Below, in pieces: positions 25,400-35,600 of a stretch of 64,000 bases of DNA. A model generated the notes under the pieces. That model did not search any database. It was not told where the DNA came from and was given only the letters and a program-made list of their open reading frames with translations. The first letter of the stretch is position 1, and each line of letters opens with the position of its first letter. A program made the position numbers and the translations under genes. The DNA comes from Tamarix chinensis (lineage: Eukaryota > Streptophyta > Magnoliopsida > Caryophyllales > Tamaricaceae). The stretch lies in assembly GCA_030549775.1 (NCBI GenBank), contig CM060175.1, forward strand, positions 46,373,915-46,437,914, read 5' to 3'.

Positions 25400-26271
25400 A
25401 AAAGCATTTAAGTCATATAGAACTAGACTCTCTAATGGCTTTTTGATATCTGGTCATCTTAGGGTGCCCCTCACTTCTATTTTATAGCATTTCCACACCA
25501 CTCTCCTATCACCCTAGACTTCTCAAAGTCCTCCTTTAATAGGGAATCTCATTAATAACCCTACCATAAATTATTTTCCCAGAGTTTGTTTAGGGATGGT
25601 TGCCCAACTATCATTTTATATGCTGGCAGGTAAGAGTACTACAAAGGCCTTCTCAATTCTCCTCTAAGCCTCCAACTGACCAACCATCAAAGATAGATCC
25701 ATCATTTCCTTTGATTTTATTACATAACTAGTGAATCACACTAAAGGTGAGGTCTTATTTATCAAGCATTCATATAGCCGTTCTAATTGCTTATAAGATT
25801 CCTTAAAGATAGCATCTATAGAATTATCAATGTCTACAAGAACCATTTTCATGACACAATTTGTGATTTTTACTTCAATAACTAAAGGTACATCACGATG
25901 TTGCACCATATTGAGCCCCTCGTCTTTTACTATGAAATTAACTTCCCATTCACCTTTTCTTACCCTCATATTTGTATCATGGAGTATAACTCTTCTAATG
26001 CATGCCTTCAAAGATGCATCACTTGCTTTTGTAAAGGAAATTGTCTAGCAATACATGTATCTTATCTTGATGAAGGTGCTTGTGTATAACGTTTCAAATA
26101 ACCCTTGCACACCAACTCTACTATAACATCCCATAATGAGCAACACTCATTTGTAACTTGCCCAAACTCCTTGTTATAGGTACACCACTTATTAAGGTTT
26201 TATGTGTTTCATGTCAGTTCATATGAGAAAGGGCTTTAGAAATTTCTATCGGTCATTTTCAACATTGAATA
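25400..26271 (-). pseudogene. Tat-like gag C-terminus and protease (piece 3 of 3)
   Basis: Minus strand, read right to left. About 26150-26270 gives 'NVENDR.KFLKPFL' and 'KWCTYNKEFGQVTNECCSL', the Tat-type gag end with its Cys/His pattern, then 'VCKGYLKRYTQAPSSR'. The ORF at 25736-26011 contains 'HRDVPLVIEVKITNC' and 'KMVLVDIDNSIDAIF', the retropepsin active-site region of Tat elements, whose usual VDNGSS is mutated. About 25560-25660 gives 'IKMIVGQPSLNKL' and 'GEWCGNAIK', the protease end and linker to RT. RT itself is not found; tandem repeats follow instead. It continues rightwards at 37348 and 45911 across two insertions. Confidence 0.65.
26267..26271. other. Target-site duplication GAATA (left)
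   Basis: A perfect 5-bp match to 37343-37347, flanking the 11-kb element. Confidence 0.9.
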
Positions 26272-28199
26272 TGTAATCCCCCAAAAATTTCGAAAACCTA
26301 TATTTTAATAAATTACTTTTATTTGGAATATAATTGCTTTTATATTATTTATTTTCATTATTTTATGGATTTTAGAGTATGTAAATTTGGATAAAATTAT
26401 TTAATAAATTAAAAATAAATAATTTGCTATTTATCATATCGTTTTATTTAAATAATTTTTCAAAACTAATATTTTACTAACCTTATTTTTTTTAAATCAA
26501 TATATTAGATTATAATGAATTAAATTATTTAATTAAATAAATTATCCAGAATATTACATTTTATGATTTATAAAATTAATTTAAATTATTTCCCCTATTT
26601 TCCCATTTTTTTTCCTTTTTCTTTTCCTCCTCCTTTTCTCCTTTTCTTCTTCCTCCTCTTTTCCCCATTGGGCCGCCCGCCCGGCCTACTCCCCTCTCCC
26701 TCTGCGCGTTGGGCCTTCGGCCCGCCTCTCCCTCTCCCCCTCAGCCCTCTCTCCCGCGTGCTCGACCCAACCGGCCGGCTCCCCCTTTTTTTTTCTTCTT
26801 CTTTTCTTTCCCCCCTGGACCGGCCAGCCATTGCTTGCCTTTCCCCCGACCGGCCGCCACAGCCTTTCTTCCTTCTTCTTCTCCCCCAGGCGTCGACAGC
26901 AGCCCGACCCTCTGCAGCTGCCGCCCGACCACCTACGCCTGCCGCCGCCTGTCGCCGCCTGCCGCTGCACCTGTCCCTGCTGCCCCCCTCTCTCTACCCC
27001 GTCCTCTTCCCCTCTATTTCGAGCCACGCCACCCTACACCCTAACCATGGTGGCAGCCCCTACTCCCCGTCGCCACCCTCTCCCTGCCACCCTACCGCCT
27101 CCCTGCCGCCCTATGCTTGCCCTGCGACCTACCCCCCTTACCCTCCCTCTTCTTTTTCTTCTGCCCTTCGTCCATTCCTTGCCCCATTTTCGAGCCATAT
27201 CTCCCTCCCCCGAGCTCCCTCCTCTCTCCTCCCTCCTTTCCTTTGTTTTTCTGTTTTCTTCCTGCGCCGCCGCCGTCCGCCGCTCCTACCGCCGCACCCA
27301 ACCCCTGCGCCGACTCCTGCCACCACCCCCTACTGCCCTGCATCCCCACACCGCCCCCTTGAGCCCTACACCTCCTCCCTTCTCCACCCCTTCTTTCTTT
27401 TCTCCCCATTTCTCCCCTTATCACCAGCCATCTTCGCCGCCTTGCCGCCGCCGTACCCGCCGCCTTCAGCCGCCGCGAAACCATCCTTGGCCACCACTAA
27501 CACTCCCTCTTCCCTCCTGCATCCTTACCTTGCCACCAAACCTCCCCCAACCACCCTCTTTTCTAGCCCAAAGACCTCAACCCGAACATGGCTGATTTTT
27601 CTTCCTCCACCCCTCTTCGAGCCATTTCCCTGCCCATTTGTGCATGACACTCACGCTGCATGAGCAGCGTGAGCTCCCCTTTATGAAAAAAATAAAAATA
27701 AAAATGATTTGGCTAATTTTCTTAAAGTATAATGGGGTTTTATATTAAGTGTTTTACTAATTAAATTTTATAAAGTTTTATACTTGGATTTTATTTCTAA
27801 CATGTATATGATGGATGTTATCTTAGGTGTTGAATTGCTAATTGTGCTTGGTAAGGTTTGATAATTTTGGCGAGATTAAGGTAACCGTTAAATCTCGCTT
27901 AAATGCATGGATTAACGCATGTTATCACATTAGGCATTATCAATATGTATTATGCTTGATATATGTTACTTAGCATTATCATATGTGGTTAATGTGGTTG
28001 TTGATGAAAAGGAGCAATGATAGATTGATGATGTGTATGGGAATAATATTTTGTGTAATAATTTGGTGGTTAGGGAAAATATAAATTATTATCTATGCTT
28101 GTGATATGCTATGGTGATTTTTATTACATGTGTAACATTTTGTTAGCATTAGGGGGAGATTTTAATAATGTATATTGTATATGAGTATGGCCTAAGAGT

Positions 28200-29250
28200 A
28201 AAATGGTGAATGTGTTAATCAAGGGGAAAATAGTAATTTTGGAGGTAGGGGTAAAATTGTAATTTTGTGAATAAAGGAGAAAAGAGTAATTCTTGTAATA
28301 AAAGGGGCAATTTGGTAATCTTGTTAAAAAGAATGGCAATCTGGTAAATTGTAATAAAAGGACAATTTGGTAATGTTATAATAAAAGGGCAAAATAGTAA
28401 TTTCATGATTAAAGGACGAAATGATAATTTTACAATCTAAGGGCGGAATGGTAATTTGGAAATTAAAGGAGGTAAGATAGCAATTTTATAATTAAGGATA
28501 AATGGAAAAGTTATAAGTAAAAGGGCGATATGATAATTTTGGGAGTTAAGGGGGTAAAATGGTAAATTTGAAGGTAGAGGGGTAAAACGGTAATTGTGTA
28601 AATCAAAGGGGTAAAGGTGAACATTGGAAAGGAGTAAATTGGAAATAATGATTATTGAGAAGGGTAAAATAATAATTTAAATAACCAGGGGGTAATTCGA
28701 TAATTTAATAGTAGAGAAGGGTAAAACGGTAAATATGATAAATGTGAGGGGTAAGTTGGTAATTCAACCGATTGGAGGGTATTTTCGTAATTTTGGATAA
28801 TGGAGTAGGGTAGTTTGGTAATTATGACAGTTAAGAAGGGCAATTCGGTAACTTAAATAACTAAAGGGTAACTTGGTATATTTAATAACGGAGAAGGGCA
28901 AATTTGTAATTATGATCATATGCAAGGGTAGTTTGGTAATTTCACCAACCAAAGGGCAATTTGGTAATTTTGGACAAGAAGGGAGGGTAATTTGGTAATT
29001 TGACCAACTCAAGGATAATTTATTAAGTATAATAAAGGAGAAAGGGGCAAAGTGGTAATCTAACCAATTAAATGGAAAGTATATTAAGTGTAATAATTAT
29101 TAAGGGGGAATTAACGTCCTAATAAGTATGATAAATAATTTAGTAACCTAAATCGAATAAGGGATCACTGGGTGATTTTGTAACAAGGAGGGTAACATGG
29201 TAATTTATCAAATAAGAAAGGGTGACGTAGTGATTTTATATGTAAAAGGG
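28200..29250. repeat. Degenerate GGTAATTT-phrase array in the 5' LTR
   Basis: Dozens of units of about 18-30 bp of the form AAGGG(C/T)AA(T/A)TTGGTAATTT, with drifting spacers. The same array occurs in the 3' LTR (34610-35660) and inverted in the LTR at about 55250-55980. Spacing is irregular, so it is not a CRISPR or a regular satellite. Confidence 0.75.
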
Positions 29251-29974
29251 TAAATAAGTAGGCTGTATCCAGTATATCATTATGATTGTGGAATTCGTAA
29301 CATGGCTCTAATAGTGTTGATTAACGAGGTAAGAATGTTTGATGATTAGTAAGTATCGCGAGAATGAGTTTTAATTCGGAATTAGATGAGTTTAGGATGG
29401 CCTTAATGATTCTCCTATGTTACTTTGGATGACCATCTGAATAAGAAATTTTTGATGATATCTAAACGATTAAAAGAGGATAATTATCGTATTGTTGTGT
29501 TTTTGTGATCACTATTAATTAAGATATTAATACTTAAAGTGAAAGACCTCGAGATCGGGAATGGTGACTCCTTAGGGGTCGCTACCCTAAGGACGTGGTT
29601 TAGTCCACGATGGTTTGGTATTTGCTGGTGTGCCTTTGAGCCCCAGCCAGGCCCTATATCTACTCTATCTAGCTCTACGGACCTAGTTAGGGGGTATGCA
29701 TACTTAAGGATTAGGTGTCCTTGTCGGTAGGGTACTGAGTTAGCTTTATGCACCAGTACGACCAGGGTACCTTTGCGTCCCTGGGTTACTAGTTGAAGGG
29801 TACTGAGTTGCTGTTATGCGCCAGTGCGACCGGTGTACCTTTGTGTCCCGGGTTATTGATCTCCCTATCGAGGCAAATAAATATGATTGATGTGCTGATT
29901 TTAAGAAAGGAAAGATACTATAATTGAAAGTGGAATATTAATGAGCCGGGCCCAGCGATTTATGATATTGAGTA

Positions 29975-30185
29975 CCGGTCCACCGGTTATAATAGTGGCC
30001 AGGAGCGTTGTGCCCTGGGTGATGATTCTTTATATATCCCGGTCCACCAGTTATAATAGTGGCCAGGAGCGTTGTGCCCTGGGTGATGATTCTTTATATA
30101 TCCCGGTCCACCGGTTATAATAGTGGCCAGGAGCGTTGTGCCCTGGATGATGATTTTATATTCCGGTCCACCGGCAATAATAGTG
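29975..30185. repeat. 64-bp LTR minisatellite with dyad core (5' LTR)
   Basis: Starts at 29975, 30039, 30103 and 30163 give periods of 64, 64 and 60 bp. Each unit has CCGGTCCACCGGTTATAATA followed by GTGGCCAGGAGCG and TGCCCTGG. The CCAC and GTGG ends of the core form a short dyad. The 3' LTR carries the same array at about 36383-36595. Confidence 0.85.
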
Positions 30186-30786
30186 GAGGTCCCGAGCTCA
30201 ATAAAAATTTATTGTGAATGAGTTATGGAAAAAATACTAGTCCTTGAGACTGTTGATTAATGGCCTCAAGGCCCGAAAAATATCTCGATTACTGATCATG
30301 GCCTATTTGATATTGGTTGATTGATTATGGAATATATGAAAGTGAATTTTACGTATACGCCATTAATGTATGATTGAGTTATTGGATGTACAAAGAATTG
30401 GATCTGAATACCATGTTTCTACCTATGGTCATATCTGAATGTAGTAGTATCATGTGTAATATGTGTGCCTGTATTTTAAGTGCGTTTTTAAAGGGTTACT
30501 CAGTACCGTAGTACTGAAGGGTTCCCTTCATGGGCCCCTGCCTATTCAATGGGCAGTACCCTTGCAGGTTGTGTTTCAGGTGCTATTCAAGTGGGCCATT
30601 GGGGAGAGCGTAAGGTACTGTCCGGAAATTCTTTTAGGGTTTTAATTTGTCTCATTTAAATTCAACGTATTGTTATTTCGTAATCACCGTGATTGAATGT
30701 TTTCTCTTGTAAAGTATTTACTGTACTACTCTGGTATTCAAATGCTTAAGTTCTCGTGAAATTTTATTTTACTCCTTTAGCCTTAG

Positions 30787-30931
30787 CACTTAGTACTGGA
30801 ACGGTATGAGTGAACCGGTCTGGTACTAAGTGTGGCGGTAATACTCCCAAAATTCACGGTTTATTAAATCGCTTCCGCAATTATCTTTCAATAAAATGAA
30901 ATTTTTCAGTAGTGAATTTTGGGGGTGTTAC
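30787..30931 (+). promoter_or_regulatory. Two conserved hairpins at the 3' end of the LTR
   Basis: Hairpin 1 pairs CACTTAGTAC (30787-30796) with GTACTAAGTG (30823-30832). Hairpin 2 pairs GTAATACTCCCAAAATTCAC (30838-30857) with GTGAATTTTGGGGGTGTTAC (30912-30931), across a 54-nt spacer. Both recur in the related LTRs at 54667-54831, 48305-48430, 59257-59405, 40074-40210 and 21350-21490. Arm changes in 54750-54830 keep the pairing (TTCAC/GTGAA becomes TTTAC/GTAAA). In element RNA these would lie in U5, directly before the PBS. Function is not known from the sequence. Confidence 0.65.
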
Positions 30932-30935
30932 AATA

Positions 30936-30947
30936 TGGTATCAGAGC
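30936..30947 (+). other. tRNA-Met primer binding site
   Basis: TGGTATCAGAGC, three bases after the LTR end, is the usual initiator-Met PBS of plant LTR elements. Confidence 0.9.
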
Positions 30948-31435
30948 GTTGGTTTCGATAACCACGCTTTAGTTTTGAAAATTTTTGGTTTTATAATGTT
31001 TTCCTCATTTCCAAAAATAATTACATTCGGAATTGATTCTAAAATTCCCTCCAATTTCAAATATTGAGTTGATACGACAAGTTACACCTCTTTCAATTTT
31101 AAATGTTTTACACAGACACCTCAATTGGTGTTAGGGTTATTTTCGAGCACTCTGGTAAATTTCAAGTATTTTAGGCTGGTACCACAAGTTGGTATCAGGT
31201 ATTCTCATAAAACCTGTCTCGATTTTTTTTAATGTTTTGAGCTGATACTACAAGTTAGTATCAAGGTATTTCACATAAATTTTTCAAGTTAAATCACCCC
31301 TAAAAGGAGTTTTCAACCTATATCTCCTTGGTTTCGAGAAAACCGGATTAGTCCTGAGAGTTGGGTATGGGTAGACTAAGTGACGTAGGTTTAGATCACT
31401 TAGCTTGAGGAAATAGCACCTTCCCTAACAGACTT

Positions 31436-32437
31436 TTGTTTTACAGCCAACTCGACATGGACCGAGACGAACGAATCAACAACCTAGAGAGAGCGTTCGA
31501 AGTACTCGTGGGTTTAGCCCAGCGATCCCCGGTACCCCAGTCTCAAGCTACTGTACCTTCGACTAGCATCGGAGAAGATTGGCTCGATAGAGTTTCACGT
31601 CATCGACCTCCGACCTACGATGGAAAAGAAGATCCCGTGGTCTTAGAAAGTTGGGTACGAGATTTCGATAGGACTTTCGAGGCACTTAACTGTCCTGAGG
31701 AACGAAGGACAAACATCGCGGCGTATTTCCTACGAGGACCAGCCGATACTTGGTGGGAAGATCTTCGAACTCAAGAAGGACGACCGGCATCATGGGAAGA
31801 CTTCAAGACCGCCATCCGTACGCGTTTCTACACGGAAAGTATCAAGAGGGCCAAACTCAAGGAATTTATGGAGCTGACACAAGGAAACCTATCGGTTCGA
31901 GAGTACTACGCACGATTCACGGAATTGCTGAGGTTCGCCCCCGGAATAGCAGCTAGCAAGGCAACGACAATCTTTCAATTCGAGCAAGGACTTCGATTCA
32001 ACATCCGAAGCATGATGGGCGCTGACATCTTCCACGACCTGAGTACGCTATACGAACGGGCATGTAATGCTGATGCCTTGATCCAAGAACAAGCCTCCAT
32101 CCTAGGCAAGAGAAAGAACGAAGAGACTGAGACCGAGGCAAGGAGTCATCGCCCCAGTAGCAAAGTTTTGCGGGACCAGTCTCAACTTCAAACCAAAGCT
32201 CCGTGTAAGAAGAATCAGAGTATTTCCAAAGCAAAGCCTAGCAAGAGACCGGGCCGACACTACCACTGCCGACGTTGCAAAAGAGATCATCCAGGCAAGG
32301 ATTGCAGGGGAAAGCTGATTCAGTGCCATGATTGTGGACAACTTGGGCATAGAAGCTTTGAATGCTACAGTGCGCCCCGTGAAGGATTTCCAAGGCCACA
32401 ACAGCCATCGGTTCGGCAAGATCAAGCGCTAGAGTAA
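31436..32437 (+). CDS. gag: Gag polyprotein of the gag-only element
   Basis: 333 aa, the only intact coding region of the window. It would form the virus-like particle in the cytoplasm and package element RNA. Residues ~70-190 are a Retrotrans_gag domain, with 'AAYFLRGPADTWWEDLR' (95-111), 'FKTAIRTRFY' (123-132) and 'LSVREYYARFTELLRF' (152-167). Residues ~225-275 are basic and polar. The nucleocapsid has two Cys/His knuckles: CRRCKRDHPGKDC (278-290, CX2CX3HX4C, one residue short of the standard spacing) and CHDCGQLGHRSFEC (297-310, standard CX2CX4HX4C). The Met at 31457 ('MDRDERINNLERA') is a likelier start than 31436, because the related Gag at 49246 begins at the equivalent point. The frame is complete and stops before any protease. 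The short ORFs on the other frames are shadows. Confidence 0.9.
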   Translation: MFYSQLDMDRDERINNLERAFEVLVGLAQRSPVPQSQATVPSTSIGEDWLDRVSRHRPPTYDGKEDPVVLESWVRDFDRTFEALNCPEERRTNIAAYFLRGPADTWWEDLRTQEGRPASWEDFKTAIRTRFYTESIKRAKLKEFMELTQGNLSVREYYARFTELLRFAPGIAASKATTIFQFEQGLRFNIRSMMGADIFHDLSTLYERACNADALIQEQASILGKRKNEETETEARSHRPSSKVLRDQSQLQTKAPCKKNQSISKAKPSKRPGRHYHCRRCKRDHPGKDCRGKLIQCHDCGQLGHRSFECYSAPREGFPRPQQPSVRQDQALE

Positions 32438-32684
32438 TACGTTCAGCCTCAATAGCCAAAGGAGACGAGCAAGCATTCAATCATAACCTAACCTCTTCAA
32501 GCTTACCTTCAAGTTCCTTGTAGTGGTTGTATTGCTTTTCGTGTGTGTAGTTGTTTTCCCCTTATTTAAGTAAGTTTCTCTTTAAGGGGGTAGTTACCCC
32601 CCAAGTAACTTAGGATCCCTGTTGTAACCCTAGTGCTAAGGCCCAAACTTCGGGGACGAAGTTTCTCTTTAAGGGGGGTAGTGA
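32438..32684 (+). other. Gag 3' flank with two PPT-like tracts and a hairpin
   Basis: There is no pol. A PPT-like CTTTAAGGGGGTAGT lies at about 32579-32593, and the true PPT CTTTAAGGGGGGTAGTGA at 32667-32684 abuts the 3' LTR. Between them, AAACTTC (32645-32651) pairs with GAAGTTT (32658-32664) around a GGGGAC loop. The element at 48832-54831 has the same order, with AGACTT (50462-50467) pairing with AAGTCT (50476-50481). Plant chromoviruses typically carry a similar 'cttcgaggacgaag' tail just before the PPT, which supports chromovirus ancestry. Confidence 0.75.
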
Positions 32685-35600
32685 TGTAATCCCCAAAAAT
32701 TTCGAAAACCTATATTTTAATAAATTACTTTTATTTGGAATATAATTGCTTTTATATTATTTATTTTCATTATTTTATGGATTTTAGAGTATGTAAATTT
32801 GGATAAAATTATTTAATAAATTAAAAATAAATAATTTGCTATTTATCATATCGTTTTATTTAAATAATTTTTCAAAACTAATATTTTACTAACCTTATTT
32901 TTTTTAAATCAATATATTAGATTATAATGAATTAAATTATTTAATTAAATAAATTATCCAGAATATTACATTTTATGATTTATAAAATTAATTTAAATTA
33001 TTTCCCCTATTTTCCCATTTTTTTTTCCTTTTTCTTTTCCTCCTCCTTTTCTCCTTTTCTTCTTCCTCCTCTTTTCCCCCATTGGGCCGCCCGCCCGGCC
33101 TACTCCCCCTCTCCCCTGCGCGTTGGGCCTTCGGCCCGCCTCTCCCTCTCCCCCTCAGCCCTCTCTCCCGCGTGCTCGACCCAACCGGCCGGCTCCCCCT
33201 TTTTTTTTCTTCTTCTTTTCTTTCCCCCCTGGACCGGCCAGCCATTGCTTGCCTTTCCCCCGACCGGCCGCCACAGCCTTTCTTCCTTCTTCTTCTCCCC
33301 CAGGCGTCGACAGCAGCCCGACCCTCTGCAGCTGCCGCCCGACCACCTACGCCTGCCGCCGCCTGTCGCCGCCTGCCGCTGCACCTGTCCCTGCTGCCCC
33401 CTCTCTCTACCCCGTCCTCTTCCCCTCTATTTCGAGCCACGCCACCCTACACCCTAACCATGGTGGCAGCCCCTACTCCCCGTCGCCACCCTCTCCCTGC
33501 CACCCTACCGCCTCCCTGCCGCCCTATGCCCTGCGACCTACCCCCTTACCCTCCCTCTTCTTTTTCTTCTGCCCTTCGTCCATTCCTTGCCCCATTTTCG
33601 AGCCATATCTCCCTCCCCCGAGCTCCCTCCTCTCTCCTCCCTCCTTTCCTTTGTTTTTCTGTTTTCTTCCTGCGCCGCCGCCGTCCGCCGCTCCTACCGC
33701 CGCACCCAACCCCTGCGCCGACTCCTGCCACCACCCCCTACTGCCCTGCATCCCCACACCGCCCCCTTGAGCCCTACACCTCCTCCCTTCTCCACCCCTT
33801 CTTTCTTTTCTCCCCATTTCTCCCCTTATCACCAGCCATCTTCGCCGCCTTGCCGCCGCCGTACCCGCCGCCTTCAGCCGCCGCGAAACCATCCTTGGCC
33901 ACCACTAACACTCCCTCTTCCCTCCTGCATCCTTACCTTGCCACCAAACCTCCCCCAACCACCCTCTTTTCTAGCCCAAAGACCTCAACCCGAACATGGC
34001 TGATTTTTCTTCCTCCACCCCTCTTCGAGCCCATTTCCCTGCCCATTTGTGCATGACACTCACGCTGCATGAGCAGCGTGAGCTCCCCTTTATGAAAAAA
34101 ATAAAAATAAAAATGATTTGGCTAATTTTCTTAAAGTATAATGGGGTTTTATATTAAGTGTTTTACTAATTAAATTTTATAAAGTTTTATACTTGGATTT
34201 TATTTCTAACATGTATATGATGGATGTTATCTTAGGTGTTGAATTGCTAATTGTGCTTGGTAAGGTTTGATAATTTTGGCGAGATTAAGGTAACCGTTAA
34301 ATCTCGCTTAAATGCATGGATTAACGCATGTTATCACATTAGGCATTATCAATATGTATTATGCTTGATATATGTTACTTAGCATTATCATATGTGGTTA
34401 ATGTGGTTGTTGATGAAAAGGAAGCATGATAGATTGATGATGTGTATGGGAATAATATTTTGTGTAATAATTTGGTGGTTAGGGAAAATATAAATTATTA
34501 TCTATGCTTGTGATATGCTATGGTGATTTTTATTACATGTGTAACATTTTGTTAGCATTAGGGGGAGATTTTAATAATGTATATTGTATATGAGTATGGC
34601 CTAAGAGTAAAATGGTGAATGTGTTAATCAAGGGAGAAAATAGTAATTTTGGAGGTAGGGGTAAAATTGTAATTTTGTGAATAAAGGAGAAAAGAGTAAT
34701 TCTTGTAATAAAAGGGGCAATTTGGTAATCTTGTTAAAAAGAATGGCAATCTGGTAAATTGTAATAAAAGGACAATTTGGTAATGTTATAATAAAAGGGC
34801 AAAATAGTAATTTCATGATTAAAGGACGAAATGATAATTTTACAATCTAAGGGCGGAATGGTAATTTGGAAATTAAAGGAGGTAAGATAGCAATTTTATA
34901 ATTAAGGATAAATGGAAAAGTTATAAGTAAAAGGGCGATATGATAATTTTGGGAGTTAAGGGGGTAAAATGGTAAATTTGAAGGTAGAGGGGTAAAACGG
35001 TAATTGTGTAAATCAAAGGGGTAAAGGTGAACATTGGAAAGGAGTAAATTGGAAATAATGATTATTGAGAAGGGTAAAATAATAATTTAAATAACCAGGG
35101 GGTAATTCGATAATTTAATAGTAGAGAAGGGTAAAACGGTAAATATGATAAATGTGAGGGTAAGTTGGTAATTCAACCGATTGGAGGGTATTTTCGTAAT
35201 TTTGGATAATGGAGTAGGGTAGTTTGGTAATTATGACAGTTAAGAAGGGCAATTCGGTAACTTAAATAACTAAAGGGTAACTTGGTATATTTAATAACGG
35301 AGAAGGGCAAATTTGTAATTATGATCATATGCAAGGGTAGTTTGGTAATTTCACCAACCAAAGGGCAATTTGGTAATTTTGGACAAGAAGGGAGGGTAAT
35401 TTGGTAATTTGACCAACTCAAGGATAATTTATTAAGTATAATAAAGGAGAAAGGGGCAAAGTGGTAATCTAACCAATTAAATGGAAAGTATATTAAGTGT
35501 AATAATTATTAAGGGGGAATTAACGTCCTAATAAGTATGATAAATAATTTAGTAACCTAAATCGAATAAGGGATCACTGGGTGATTTTGTAACAAGGAGG

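Larger units (their letters stand above)
26272..30932 (+). repeat. 5' LTR of the gag-only element (4661 bp)
   Basis: Starts TGTAATCCCCCAAAAATTTC and ends TGAATTTTGGGGGTGTTACA. Internal zones are AT-rich (26280-26600), a CT-rich, GC-rich block (26600-27660) with overlapping Pro/Ser-rich ORFs, AT-rich (27690-28190), an array of degenerate GGTAATTT phrases (28200-29250), a 64-bp minisatellite (29975-30185), and two hairpins at the 3' end (30787-30832 and 30838-30931). A CACGCTGC/GCAGCGTG palindrome lies at 27652-27672. I found no clear TATA box. The Pro/Ser-rich ORF of 366 aa (26563-27663) has Arg/Gly-rich mirror ORFs and is not conserved in frame between the LTRs, so I do not call it a gene. 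Confidence 0.93.

Noticed and set aside
26563..27663. 366-aa Pro/Ser-rich ORF in the 5' LTR (and 324 aa at 33082-34056)
   Set aside because: The CT-rich strand gives open frames in several phases and on the opposite strand. The frame shifts between the two LTRs through small indels, and no domain is visible.
28200..29250. CRISPR-like or regular satellite array
   Set aside because: Units vary in length and sequence, spacers are not unique fixed-length, and the context is a plant LTR.
29484..29753. 89-aa minus-strand ORF repeated exactly at 35894-36163
   Set aside because: Its duplication is due to the two LTRs. There is no motif, and the inverted copy at 54832-55008 is not open over the same span.
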